The position numbers and the translations under genes were made by a program. The notes under the pieces were generated by a model, which worked only from the letters and a program-made list of their open reading frames with translations, was not told the origin of the DNA and searched no databases. From assembly GCF_030812335.1 (NCBI RefSeq), contig NZ_JAUSSN010000002.1:310001-374000 (forward strand): a DNA stretch of 64,000 nt, written 5' to 3'. The stretch comes from Pseudarthrobacter oxydans. GTDB taxonomy: Bacteria; Actinomycetota; Actinomycetes; Actinomycetales; Micrococcaceae. Below are positions 8,505-17,730 of the stretch, in pieces. The first letter of the stretch is position 1. Every line of letters starts with the position of its first letter.

Positions 8505-11258
8505 TCAGGGCCGGTGTGAATCGCCGCCGGTGTCGATGAGGTCGACCCGCCGGCTGACGCCCAGTTTGGCGAACACCCGGTAAAGGTGCCCTTCCACGGT
8601 CCGCTGGGACACGCAGAGCCGCCGGGCTATCTCCGCGTTGGTGGCTCCGCCGGACACGAGGTCCAGGATTTCCGTTTCCCGGGCGGTGAGTTCGGCATCC
8701 TGTTCAGGACGGACCAAGTCAATGTGCGCAGCCATGCCGGCGGCAGTCATCCGGTTCTGGATCTTACGCTGGACAGCGAGCAGTTTCCGCTTGTCGGTGC
8801 TTTCGGCGAGGCATCGTTCCGCTTGTTGCGCCGCTTCGAGTGCCAGCAGCACATAGCCGGCACGCAGCGCCTTGTCACTGATCCTGACGAGTTCGGCGTC
8901 GTCAGCATGAAGCACCGCGAGCGCGTAGTCGTGCAGCATGCCGGCCTCCCGCCCCTCAACCGCAAGGCTGCTCCGGGCAAGACCGTCCGCGGCCGCCGTG
9001 TCCCCGCGGCGCACGGCCAGTCGCCTGATGTCCGTCTCAATCCCCCGCAAACCCTGCCGTCTGGCCTCCTCCGCCAAGCCGCCTAGCCTCTTGCTGACCT
9101 CGGCGCCACCGCCCGGCACTCCGCCGGCCGCGGTCGAGTACGCCTCGGCGAGCAACGGCAGTGCCCCCGGCCCGCGGTACCGGGACAGCCGGAAAGCGGC
9201 CGCGTGCTCCTCGGCTTCCCGCGCGTGACCCACCACGGAGGCGGCGTATGCTGCGACCGAATGGGCGAAGGGCAGCAATTCCCAAGGATCGGCAATCGAG
9301 AGGTCCTCGACGCCGAAAACGAGTTCGGCAATTCCCTCCGGCATGCGCCCCTGGCGGACACGGGCGAGGCCCCTCATCAGGTGCAGGATGCCACCGCTGA
9401 GCAGCAGCCGCGAGGGATAGTCCGCCTCGTACTCATCGAGGGCCGCGGCGAGAGCGTCCCATTCCCCGGCCCAGTTCAGGCTCAGGCTGTAGCGCACCAG
9501 AAGGTCTTCATACACGAGGGGCAGCGCCAGGCTGGCGCTTCGCGCCTCCTGCCAGGCCTCGCGGGCCAGCCCCAGGCCGTCCCCGACCCGGCCCTTGGCG
9601 CAGAGCAATTCGGCGAGCAGCGACTCAGCCGGGATCCTGATCTCCTGCCGATCCCCGGCGGCCACGACGAGCCGGCTTAGCCCGCCCTCACGGTCCTCCT
9701 GGCCGCCGCTGAGTTGGCTCGCGGTCGGCTGGCTGCCGGCGGCGGTCCCCGCCGCCGCGGCGATCGCGGCCAGGTCCAGCCACGACGGCGCCGCTCGGGC
9801 GTCGCCGCGGAAGGCCCGTTGGCCGTTGCTCGGACGCCCGACGCCGGCCGGTCCGGCGGGTGTTGCGGCGGGCCCTGCTCCGGCAGGGCCTGTTCCGGCG
9901 GGACCACCGCTCCGGTCGGGTGCCGCGCCGGTCCCCGGCGTCGTTGCTCGTCCCGACAGCCGGGCCGAGAGCAGGGCGGCCAGATAGCGGGCGTTCTCGT
10001 TCGGCATGGGCTCCGCGAGCTGCAGGAATTTTGCGGACTGCTGGCGGTCGCCCAGCAGGTACCGCGCATAGGCCATTTGCAGCCGGGCCTCGGGCAGCTT
10101 CGCATCATCGGAAATAGCTTCCGCGGTCCGCATCGCGGCCCGGGCGTCGAGGGCGGCGTTAGCGGTGAGCGCCGCTTTGAGGAGCTCGTCCGGCGGCACG
10201 GCGGCTCCGCAGTCCAGCGCCCACCGAACCCGGTTCAGGAAGGCGCCCGGCGGGACTGGCCCTCCCGGAGGAAGTGAGACAAAGCTGGCCCGCAATCCGG
10301 CGCTTTTCCCCGCCGGCACCCAGCGGCGAATGATCTCTCCGATCAGCGGACTCGCGGGACGGACTGTCCGGTCAGCACCTCGTGAGATGCTGATGATCCC
10401 GGCCCGCTCCAGGGCGTCGACAGCCTTCGGGCCGCCGAACCCCAATAATTGGCCCAGCGGCAGCGGGCCCGCCAGGGCCACTATCGCGGCGGCTGTCCTT
10501 TCCTCGGGTGACATCGACCGGAGTTCGTGCCCGATCAGGTCAGCTACGGGAATGTCGGCCAGGCCGGGGGCCGAGATGAGGAACCAGATCCCGTGGCGCA
10601 GTTCCAGCGCCCCGGTGTTCCGGGCGTGTTCGATCAGGGACAGCAGCATGAACGGGTTTCCGGCCGAAGCATCAGCGAACAGCGCGCTGGCCCACGGCGA
10701 GACATCGGCGCGGAGCACCTGCTCGCAGAGCTGGTGCACCTCGGTCCGGGTGAGCGGTTCGAGGTCAAACTTCGCAACGATGCCGTCATCCCAGAGGGCC
10801 AGGAATTCCTCCGGAATCAGCAAACCCGGCCGGCACGTGGCCAGCATGTTGGCAGCACCGGTCGCGACCGCCTGCGCAACAAGCTGCGTCGTCCCGCGGT
10901 CCAGGCACTGGGCGTCATCAATCACGAAGAGCGGCTTACTGGGCTGGGACTTGATGCTGTCCGTCACGGCCTTGACGACGGCGGCAAAGGAATCCAGGTC
11001 GTGGGCGGGCAGTTCGCCGAGGTAGGGCGAGAGCGCGCCGAAGGGCACGGCAGACAGTGCCGACGTTGCCGCGAGCCGAATCACGGCGGTGTGGGGCCGC
11101 AGTTCCCGGATGACCGCCCGGGAGACGGCCGTTTTCCCGGTGCCCGGGTTGCCGACGATAAGGGCACCGGAGGTCCCGCCGTCGCGTAGGCACTTGACGA
11201 TGTCCTTGACGACGCCGGCCCGGCCCACGAGGGTGGCGGACTCAGTCAGGCTCTCCAC
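8505..11258 (-). CDS. LAL-A: STAND-ATPase LuxR-type transcriptional regulator
   Basis: A 917-residue regulator, last transcribed of four paralogues. The N-terminus has an AAA/STAND nucleotide-binding module with Walker A GNPGTGKT (36-43) and Walker B PLFVIDDA (109-116, with both acidic residues). The middle is a long Ala/Leu-rich helical region expected to form a TPR-like sensor, interrupted near residues 430-480 by a low-complexity Gly/Pro/Ala linker. The C-terminus (from about 857) is a LuxR/GerE helix-turn-helix, LTARETEILDLV ... QRTVEGHLYRVFAKLGV. No autoinducer domain is present, so it belongs to the large-ATP-binding LuxR (LAL/MalT-like) class. The GTG start at 11258 has AGGAGG 8 nt upstream. 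Ligand and target genes are unknown. Confidence 0.9.
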   Translation of the reverse strand: MESLTESATLVGRAGVVKDIVKCLRDGGTSGALIVGNPGTGKTAVSRAVIRELRPHTAVIRLAATSALSAVPFGALSPYLGELPAHDLDSFAAVVKAVTDSIKSQPSKPLFVIDDAQCLDRGTTQLVAQAVATGAANMLATCRPGLLIPEEFLALWDDGIVAKFDLEPLTRTEVHQLCEQVLRADVSPWASALFADASAGNPFMLLSLIEHARNTGALELRHGIWFLISAPGLADIPVADLIGHELRSMSPEERTAAAIVALAGPLPLGQLLGFGGPKAVDALERAGIISISRGADRTVRPASPLIGEIIRRWVPAGKSAGLRASFVSLPPGGPVPPGAFLNRVRWALDCGAAVPPDELLKAALTANAALDARAAMRTAEAISDDAKLPEARLQMAYARYLLGDRQQSAKFLQLAEPMPNENARYLAALLSARLSGRATTPGTGAAPDRSGGPAGTGPAGAGPAATPAGPAGVGRPSNGQRAFRGDARAAPSWLDLAAIAAAAGTAAGSQPTASQLSGGQEDREGGLSRLVVAAGDRQEIRIPAESLLAELLCAKGRVGDGLGLAREAWQEARSASLALPLVYEDLLVRYSLSLNWAGEWDALAAALDEYEADYPSRLLLSGGILHLMRGLARVRQGRMPEGIAELVFGVEDLSIADPWELLPFAHSVAAYAASVVGHAREAEEHAAAFRLSRYRGPGALPLLAEAYSTAAGGVPGGGAEVSKRLGGLAEEARRQGLRGIETDIRRLAVRRGDTAAADGLARSSLAVEGREAGMLHDYALAVLHADDAELVRISDKALRAGYVLLALEAAQQAERCLAESTDKRKLLAVQRKIQNRMTAAGMAAHIDLVRPEQDAELTARETEILDLVSGGATNAEIARRLCVSQRTVEGHLYRVFAKLGVSRRVDLIDTGGDSHRP

Positions 11259-11308
11259 GTGTTTCCCTCCTGCGGGCGCGCGTCGGCTCCCGGACCGTCC
11301 GGAGACGA

Positions 11309-11345
11309 GGGCGCCGGGTCCGCCCGGAGGTGGGGGCGCCGGGTC
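11309..11345. repeat. 12-bp direct repeat in the LAL-A/LAL-B gap
   Basis: GGGCGCCGGGTC occurs at 11309-11320 and 11334-11345, directly after the LAL-B stop and before the LAL-A ribosome site. The gap is only 89 bp, so LAL-B and LAL-A may share a transcript. A role is not evident. Confidence 0.6.
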
Positions 11346-11347
11346 GG

Positions 11348-14092
11348 TCAGCCCAGGCGGGCGTGTTCCACTGGTCCGGAGATGACATCTTTGAGTTCCG
11401 ACCTGCTCGCGACGTGGAGTTTCGCATACACCTGGTAGAGGTGCCCCTCAACGGTCCGGACTGAAACGTGCATCTCGTCGGCGATCTTCCGGTTGGATGT
11501 ACCCGCGGCCGCCCTGACCGCCACCTCAGATTCCCGGGCTGTCAAGGTGGAGGTCAGCAGTGAGAGCACGCCGTTCCTGGGGTTGCCGAACCGGTCTTCC
11601 AGGGACTGCTGCGTGCGCTGGGCCATCCGGAGGGAGATGCGGTTCCCGGCGTCGTTGGCACAGCTGACCGCCTTCCTGGTGACATCCCTGGCGAAGACCG
11701 CGTGGCCTGCCGCGTCGGCGTCCTTGGACGTCGCCAGCAATTCCTCGCTGTCGGCATCCGCCAGACCTTCCGCAAGCCGCGAGCACAGACCGGCGAAGTG
11801 CCCGGTGACTTGGTCCGCAAGATCACTGAGTTTCTGGCTGGCCTGGCGGTCTCCCAGCCGGGCCACTGCTGAGAGGAACTGCAGGCCGGTAGCCAGCGCC
11901 GACGCATCCGTGTCAATGTCAGCTTCCAGCTTCAGCGCGCGGAGGGCCTCGGTCTTCTGACCGATTTCCGCCTTCGCGGACAGCTCAAAGTACCGGGTGA
12001 TGCGGTTCACGAGCCACGATGCCCGGGGCTGCTGCCCCTCGACGTCGACCAGCAGGGCGCCAGCTTTATCCTCATCGCCCTGGAGCGCGAATGCGTACGC
12101 ACAGGCCGCGGTTGCGAGTCCGGCAACAGCGTCCGGATCGTGCACGCTGAGTTGCCAGACCCCGGACTGCAGCCGCTGGACTGCGACCGTGAGGTGGCCA
12201 CGATGCAGGTCCACGATCCCCTGGCCGATCTCGAACATGCCGCCCAGCCGGGCTTGCTGGTCCCAGGATTCGGAAGTGTCGGCGAGGAAGTCTGCTGCCT
12301 CCCGGAACTTCGCGGACAACAGCAAGAGCAGCAGGAACCGCCCGCGGATTTCCCTGATCGATGTGTCGGAAAGGTCGAGGGTGCCAGCGGCCAGAATGAC
12401 TTGCCTGCCAAGCCCCACCGCACCCAGGACGTCGCCGGTGACAGCCTTCGCCTCGCACAGCAGGCTCGCGGCGATGATCTTCGCCTCGCTGCCGAGGTCG
12501 TTGGCATCCGCGTCCTCGAACATCTGCAGAACGTCGCCATACCGGCCTTGGAAGGCGGCCAGCTCGGCATAGGCCAGGCGAACCCGCTCGGCGAGGGGAC
12601 CCGGCGCAGCCCCGGCGTCCCCGGCGTCCCCGGAAACCGTGAGCCGCAGTTCAATCTCCTGCAGCCTTGCCAGTGCGCTGGTCGGCGCTGCAGGGCTGCG
12701 TCGGTCCAGTTCAGCCCACAGCAGCTGCAGCGAGGCCCACTCATCCAGTGGCAGTCCCTCACCGGCCCGGTGTTCAACGTCGGCCAGGATGCGGCGAGCG
12801 GCGTCGTCATTGTGCAGGGCGATGAACGCCCGGGCAGATTCGACGGCCACTTCAGCCAGTTTCTGCCCGCCCGCGATTTCCCGGGCGAACCTCAGGGCTG
12901 ACTGCGGGTCGGATGCCTTGTTCGCGGCGCGGGCCGCCGCCAGGGCCAGCCTGGGATCAACCTCTTCCCCGCAGTCCAGTGCCCACGCGACCGCCGTGGA
13001 CCCCGTGAATTCGTCGAGGTCCTGATCCTGGAGCACAGCTCCCAGCCGGCGGCGAAGCTCAGCACTGCGGCCTGGCGGCACGACGCTGGCAACGATTCCG
13101 GCTGTGACCGGGTTGGCGATGCTCACCATCGGCGGGTGGTCATGGCTGACGCGGATCAGCGCCCGCTCCTGCAGCGTGTCAATGTCCTGCGCCCGGGATA
13201 CGCTCATCAGGGTCTGCAGGGGCAACGCTCCGGCGAGCGACAAGAGCTCGAACACATCGCGCTGGCCGGGGCTGAGGCGGTTCAGGCGGGCCTTGAGCAC
13301 ATCCCGGATCTCACCGGCCAGAGCCACCGGCTTGTCCCCCAAGACCCAGGAATCCTCGTGGCGGACAATTGTTCCGAGCTTGATCTGCTCCCGTGCCAGG
13401 GAGTGCAGGAAGAGCGCGTTGCCGCCGCTGGCGTTCCAGAGAGCCCGTGCCGCGGTGTGGGAGAAGTGCCCGCCGTACTCCTGGGCAAGGCTGTCGGCCG
13501 TTTCGCGGAAATCGAAGGGACCAAGGTCCACCCGGCGCAGCAGATCGTCCTTCCAGAGTCCCATGATGTCGCTGCCCAGATTGGGCAGGTCAACGCACGC
13601 TGCAAGTAGCAGGACGTGTCCGCCGGCGCAGAGCTGGGCAACCATCATGGTGGACAGCTCATCGAGGTCATGGGCGTTATCGACAAAGAGGACGACGCTG
13701 CGGCCCTGTGCCCGGGTATGAAGCAGCTGGGTCAACCCCCGCAGCACCATCAGCGGGTGTTCCAGGTGGGAGGCATCGAGTTCATTGAGCAGGACGCTCA
13801 GGGCGCCGTACGGGAGTTTGGACGAAATGGAACTGCCCCGGACCTGGACGACCAGGTAGTCATCCCCCAGCAGCTCGAGGGCCCGCTGGGCAATGAAGGA
13901 CTTTCCAGCCCCGTGTTCCCCCACGATGACAGCCCCGCAGCCCGACCCCGATGTCAGCGCCGCCACCACGTCTTCCACTGTTTTGTGCCGTGTGTAGTGC
14001 TTCTCGGGCCGCCCCTTCCCCGGACGTTGGGCGGCTGACATCACATCTGTTCTGCCGATGCCCGCAGGCAGGCCGGCTTCTTGCTGAAACAT
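11348..14092 (-). CDS. LAL-B: STAND-ATPase LuxR-type transcriptional regulator
   Basis: A 914-residue paralogue of its neighbours. Walker A is GEHGAGKS (58-65). The Walker B region reads VLFVDNAHDLDELS, with Asn where LAL-A and LAL-C have the second acidic residue. A long helical middle follows, then a C-terminal GerE helix-turn-helix: LTARESEVAVRA ... VRTVEGHLYQVYAKLHV. I chose the ATG at 14092 (GAAGG about 9 nt upstream); an upstream start at 14137 lacks a ribosome site, and the ATG at 14041 is a weaker alternative. Upstream lies a 914-bp gap with inverted repeats, suggesting its own promoter. The signal sensed is unknown. Confidence 0.9.
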   Translation of the reverse strand: MFQQEAGLPAGIGRTDVMSAAQRPGKGRPEKHYTRHKTVEDVVAALTSGSGCGAVIVGEHGAGKSFIAQRALELLGDDYLVVQVRGSSISSKLPYGALSVLLNELDASHLEHPLMVLRGLTQLLHTRAQGRSVVLFVDNAHDLDELSTMMVAQLCAGGHVLLLAACVDLPNLGSDIMGLWKDDLLRRVDLGPFDFRETADSLAQEYGGHFSHTAARALWNASGGNALFLHSLAREQIKLGTIVRHEDSWVLGDKPVALAGEIRDVLKARLNRLSPGQRDVFELLSLAGALPLQTLMSVSRAQDIDTLQERALIRVSHDHPPMVSIANPVTAGIVASVVPPGRSAELRRRLGAVLQDQDLDEFTGSTAVAWALDCGEEVDPRLALAAARAANKASDPQSALRFAREIAGGQKLAEVAVESARAFIALHNDDAARRILADVEHRAGEGLPLDEWASLQLLWAELDRRSPAAPTSALARLQEIELRLTVSGDAGDAGAAPGPLAERVRLAYAELAAFQGRYGDVLQMFEDADANDLGSEAKIIAASLLCEAKAVTGDVLGAVGLGRQVILAAGTLDLSDTSIREIRGRFLLLLLLSAKFREAADFLADTSESWDQQARLGGMFEIGQGIVDLHRGHLTVAVQRLQSGVWQLSVHDPDAVAGLATAACAYAFALQGDEDKAGALLVDVEGQQPRASWLVNRITRYFELSAKAEIGQKTEALRALKLEADIDTDASALATGLQFLSAVARLGDRQASQKLSDLADQVTGHFAGLCSRLAEGLADADSEELLATSKDADAAGHAVFARDVTRKAVSCANDAGNRISLRMAQRTQQSLEDRFGNPRNGVLSLLTSTLTARESEVAVRAAAGTSNRKIADEMHVSVRTVEGHLYQVYAKLHVASRSELKDVISGPVEHARLG

Positions 14093-14127
14093 GAGAGAGA
14101 CCTTCGCAATCAAAGTTATGACTACCG

Positions 14128-14142
14128 ATAAGTCCAACTTAT
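14128..14142. promoter_or_regulatory. Candidate LAL-B operator (inverted repeat)
   Basis: ATAAGTCCAACTTAT is a perfect inverted repeat (6-bp arms, 3-bp centre) starting 36 bp upstream of the LAL-B ATG, in an AT-rich patch of otherwise GC-rich DNA. A second one, ACTCG-ATTA-CGAGT, lies at 14176-14189. Position and symmetry fit a binding site for a dimeric helix-turn-helix protein such as the LAL proteins, but this is inference. Confidence 0.4.
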
Positions 14143-14380
14143 TGACAGCAGGAAATTTGCGGATGCGTATGTGCTACTCGATTACGAGTGCGGGGGCGGA
14201 ACCTGGACTACGTGGGTGTACTCAGGATCTCCGCGCCGGAAAATGTTCCAAACCAAGTAGTCGGACCCGGCCCGCAGCCGCGTCGTGCGGGGCCCTGCCG
14301 CGGAGGGCGTGCGTCTCGCCGAGAGCCTGGGAGGGCTGCCGCGCCCCGGCGCCTGCTGCGTCCCATCACAGTTCTGGCAC

Positions 14381-14403
14381 GGCCGCCCGGCCTGCGGGCG
14401 GCC
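14381..14403. terminator. GC-rich hairpin in the LAL-B/LAL-C gap
   Basis: GGCCGCCCG-GCCTG-CGGGCGGCC forms a 9-bp perfect stem with a 5-nt loop. There is no U-tract. It could be a terminator or part of a structured RNA together with the stem at 14432-14493. Confidence 0.4.
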
Positions 14404-14431
14404 GAGCCAGGACTGGGCCACTGAAAACTAG

Positions 14432-14493
14432 GGAGCCGACGGCGGCTGGGGGGAGGAACCTCGGTCTCAGAAGGTTCCGACGCCGTCGGCTCC
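14432..14493. other. Nested stem-loop, possible structured RNA
   Basis: The outer arms GGAGCCGACGGCG (14432-14444) and CGCCGTCGGCTCC (14481-14493) are perfect 13-bp complements. Inside them GGAACC (14455-14460) and GGTTCC (14473-14478) form a second stem. A 62-nt two-level structure of this kind is unlikely by chance in non-coding sequence. It matches no riboswitch or ncRNA that I recognise, and the strand of transcription is unknown. Confidence 0.45.
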
Positions 14494-14988
14494 GTCAAAG
14501 GGGTTCACGCACGTGGCGGGAACCATTCGGGAGACCTATTCGGAGCGTTTTTAGTGTCTGTTGCACCAGTGCGGACCATCGTTCCCCACGCCGGCGGTCC
14601 TGGCAGCTTCATCGATCTGCCCGGGCCGCTTCCGCGTTGATGGCTCCACGTTCAAAGTCCTTTGTCGGGTGGTTTTTTCGGGTGGTTCCTGGTGCCTGAT
14701 TACAATCTAGCGAACCGGACGCCAACCGCACACCGGTAGTCCGTACTCGAATTCGTGGCGGGTTCGGTTCGGACCGGTGGTCGAGGGTACTTGCCACGGC
14801 GCCCGGCTCGCGGCGCTTGTGCAGTCCGGCTACGCGGTCACCATACCCGGGCAGTCCGATGTCTACTTGCCGGCCCCCCGGAGCTACGCACGGCGGGAAG
14901 GACAGGAGGTGGCGCCTGTTGCCGGTGCCGGGCCGCTGTGGGCAGCAGGGCGGGGAACCCGGAAAACGGCAGGGCCGCTCTGCCCCGG

Positions 14989-15004
14989 AGCCGGCTAGCC
15001 GGCT
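14989..15004 (-). terminator. Palindrome directly behind LAL-C
   Basis: AGCCGGCTAGCCGGCT is a perfect 16-bp palindrome beginning 2 nt after the LAL-C stop codon. It may form the terminator hairpin of the LAL-D/LAL-C transcript. Confidence 0.4.
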
Positions 15005-15006
15005 GG

Positions 15007-17730
15007 CTAGGACGAGGATACTCCCGGCAACTGGTCCCTGCCTTTGACATTGAGCTTGGCGTAGCTGCGGTACAGGTGGCCTTCGACTGTCCGGATGGAT
15101 ACCTGCAGTTCGGCGGCAATCTGGCGGTCACTCAGGCCGCGAACTGCCAGCGCCACGATGTCGCGCTCCCGGCGCGTCAGCAGGCCAAGGGCGTCGGCTT
15201 CGGCTTCGGCTTCCTGGCCGGTGATGCTGTCTGCCCGGTCAAGGCACCGCTTCCGCTGGGACATCGCCATGCGTTCGCGCAGGGTGTCGCCGGCTGCCCG
15301 GTAGCCGATCGCAGCCGCATCATAGGCGAGCGCCGCGAAGCCCCACAGCTCGGCGTCTTCGCAGCTCTTGCCAGCCTCCAGATAGTCGGCGGGCAGATCA
15401 GTGCTAACCGCCGCCGCATAGTGGCAGATCGCGGCGGCCCTGGGGCCTTCCAGTTCCGGTTGCAGTTCCAGCAGGCGGGTGGCTGCGTCCCGGTCCCCCA
15501 GTGCCAGGCAGAAGGCAAGCGAGTCGAACTCAAGGCCTGCCGTGGAATCGTCGCCGTGGGGCCGGCCCAGCGCCCGCAACTCGTCGACGGCGCCCGGATA
15601 GTTGCCCAGGCGGGCCTTTCCGTACGTGACTGCCATCTGCGAGAGGACGCGCAGGTACCGTGACACCGCACGCGGAGCGGCTTCGTAGTCGGCGAGGAAT
15701 GCCGCAGCCTTGTCCTTGTCGCCGACTTCGGCGGCGGCCGCGAAGGCCATCGAGGAGGTGAGGGCGAAGAGTTGCTGGGGATCCGCGAGCCGCAGTGATT
15801 CCAGGGCCGCGCTGAGGGTGTTCACGGCCTGGGCGGCCCTGCCTTGGTACAGCAGGATGATGCCGTGCGCCGCATGAACTCCGCCGCCGAACGAGATGAG
15901 GTTCAGTCCCGGTCCGGCGGCTACACCGGCCAGGAGGTTTTCGGCGGCTTCCCAGTCGCCGCCGTGGATCGCGGCCGCTGCTGCCCGCGCCACGAGGAAT
16001 TCGGCGAGGTAATACAGTTCGTCGTATCCGGCGCCCGCGCTTTCCAGGGCCTCGGACACCGCAGCGAACGACTGGACCGCTTTGCCCTGCACGAGGAGCC
16101 TTTCCGAGGTCAGCGCCAGCCGGAACGCAGCCTCCAGGGCGTTACCTGGCGGCGGCTGCGCGCCGGACTCCGCTTCGGCTTCCGTGCCGGCACCGGCCGG
16201 ATATTCCCCCGCCAGCGCGAACACCATGGCGTGAATCGTCGCATAGCGTTCCCGGGTTGCGGCGAGGATTCCCTCGGCATCGTCCGGGTTGTCCCGGGCC
16301 AGCTGCTCCCCTGCTTCCAGGAGGGCTCTCGCACGGTCCATGATGTCGGCAGGCGCCTGGCCCAGGGCAGCCTGCACCGCAGCCCACATCATCGTTCCGG
16401 TGAGGAGGACCGCCACGCTGAGGCCCTTGGCGAAGTCGGCATCCAGGATGTCCCGGGCGGACGCGTAGTCCGAGGTGTTGAAATAGGTCCGTGCGATCAC
16501 GGCCCGCGCAGCCACCTGCAATTCGGGGTCCTTGACCAGAACGGCGGCTTTGCGTGCCAGTTCATCCTCGTGGAGCCGGCTGGCCAGCACTGCTGCCCGC
16601 AGCAGCTGCCGGTCCTCAACCTCCGCTCCGCATGCAATCGACCAGCTCACCTGGCGCAAGAGGCCCTCTGCCGACGTCGGTTCGTTGTCCATGAGCTTCA
16701 GGAGGCTCTGCCGGAGCTGGAGGCTGCGGGCCGGCGAAATCAGGTTGCGCAGCGTGTCGCCGTAAATGGAGTGCCAGAGCCTCAACTGCGGGTGCGGTGC
16801 CGGTGTCACCCGGATCATCTCGTGTTCGATGAGGGCCGCCACCGGGTCTTCGCCCACCGTGGCCTCAATCAAGTCGCGTGACACCGGCTCCGCCAGGGCA
16901 ATCAGGTTCAGTGCCTGGCGCTCCTTCGGGGAACGCCGGAGCAACTGCCGGCGCACGACGTCGGTCAAGCGGTCACCGTGGCTGTTGAGCGGACGGGCGA
17001 GCAGCCACACGCCGTTGCGTTGCAGCAGCGTGCCGTCGCTCTTCGCGTCGTCAATGAGACCGCTAAGCAGCAGCGGGTTGCCCTCGGAAGCCTCCCAGAG
17101 GACTTCGGCAACACTGGGCAGGATCTGGGACCCCAGCGTGTGCTCGAGGATGTCGTAGGTCTGCTGCTGGCTCAGGGGACGGAGGTCAATGCGTTCCGCT
17201 ATCCCCTCAAACCACAGCTGCAGCAGCGGTTCCGGCAACCCGGGCCTGGTGGCCGAGGCAACAAGCAGTTTCGCCCAGCCGGCAGCGGCGAGTTCCACCA
17301 GGATTCCGGCGGTCGACTCGTCAAGGTCATGGGCGTCGTCGACGACCAGCAGCAGTGGCTTCTGGGAAGTGCGGCGCTCTTCCTCCAGCCGCGACCAGAA
17401 GGTCCTGAGCACCGCCAGTTGTGAGGTGGCCTCCTGCACGGGCAGCCCGACAATAAAGGGACCCAGCACGCCGTAGGGCACATTCGCCAGCGAAGGGCTG
17501 CCGTGGATGCGGACGGGCGTCACGGCCGACTGCAGTTCGGCCACCACGGCGTCCAGAAGAGTGGATTTGCCGATCCCGCTGTCGCCGAGCAGCAGCACGG
17601 CAACGTGGGTACTCCCCTGGATGGCCTCCACCGCCGACCGCAGGTCCTCCGCCCGCCCGGTCAGGGCTCTGGGGGCCTCCGCCGGCTCGGGGGCGACCGC
17701 GCGGTTCCTAGATGAGTCCAAGCAGATCAC
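15007..17730 (-). CDS. LAL-C: STAND-ATPase LuxR-type transcriptional regulator
   Basis: A 907-residue paralogue. Walker A is GDSGIGKS (49-56) and Walker B is LLVVDDAHDLDEST, with both acidic residues. A TGRAEDL segment (24-30) marks the start of the ATPase module. The long Ala-rich helical middle is expected to be TPR-like. The C-terminus holds a GerE helix-turn-helix: LTRRERDIVALAV ... IRTVEGHLYRSYAKLNV. The best start is the GTG at 17730, which lies inside the end of LAL-D (23-bp overlap) with GGGAG about 12 nt upstream; a TTG at 17721 is an alternative. Overlap implies translational coupling with LAL-D, so these two should be made together. Effector and regulon are unknown. Confidence 0.89.
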   Translation of the reverse strand: MICLDSSRNRAVAPEPAEAPRALTGRAEDLRSAVEAIQGSTHVAVLLLGDSGIGKSTLLDAVVAELQSAVTPVRIHGSPSLANVPYGVLGPFIVGLPVQEATSQLAVLRTFWSRLEEERRTSQKPLLLVVDDAHDLDESTAGILVELAAAGWAKLLVASATRPGLPEPLLQLWFEGIAERIDLRPLSQQQTYDILEHTLGSQILPSVAEVLWEASEGNPLLLSGLIDDAKSDGTLLQRNGVWLLARPLNSHGDRLTDVVRRQLLRRSPKERQALNLIALAEPVSRDLIEATVGEDPVAALIEHEMIRVTPAPHPQLRLWHSIYGDTLRNLISPARSLQLRQSLLKLMDNEPTSAEGLLRQVSWSIACGAEVEDRQLLRAAVLASRLHEDELARKAAVLVKDPELQVAARAVIARTYFNTSDYASARDILDADFAKGLSVAVLLTGTMMWAAVQAALGQAPADIMDRARALLEAGEQLARDNPDDAEGILAATRERYATIHAMVFALAGEYPAGAGTEAEAESGAQPPPGNALEAAFRLALTSERLLVQGKAVQSFAAVSEALESAGAGYDELYYLAEFLVARAAAAAIHGGDWEAAENLLAGVAAGPGLNLISFGGGVHAAHGIILLYQGRAAQAVNTLSAALESLRLADPQQLFALTSSMAFAAAAEVGDKDKAAAFLADYEAAPRAVSRYLRVLSQMAVTYGKARLGNYPGAVDELRALGRPHGDDSTAGLEFDSLAFCLALGDRDAATRLLELQPELEGPRAAAICHYAAAVSTDLPADYLEAGKSCEDAELWGFAALAYDAAAIGYRAAGDTLRERMAMSQRKRCLDRADSITGQEAEAEADALGLLTRRERDIVALAVRGLSDRQIAAELQVSIRTVEGHLYRSYAKLNVKGRDQLPGVSSS

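Larger units (their letters stand above)
14093..15006. other. 914-bp gap between LAL-C and LAL-B with hairpins and inverted repeats
   Basis: No convincing gene is found here. Short open frames have no ribosome site and no recognisable protein. What can be seen is a perfect palindrome just behind the LAL-C stop (14989-15004), a nested stem-loop (14432-14493), a 9-bp hairpin (14381-14403), an AT-richer patch near 14640-14710, and two inverted repeats close to LAL-B (14128-14142 and 14176-14189). The stretch probably holds the LAL-C terminator and the LAL-B promoter/operator. A small RNA or the decayed remnant of a gene are other possibilities. Confidence 0.6.

Noticed and set aside
14091..14699. 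A plus-strand frame of about 200 codons in the LAL-B/LAL-C gap
   Set aside because: Arg/Ser/Pro-rich product with no domain and no ribosome site, crossing the hairpins. It overlaps the LAL-B start region.
14755..15663. A plus-strand frame of about 300 codons running into LAL-C
   Set aside because: Most of it is antisense to the conserved GerE domain of LAL-C and its product resembles no protein.
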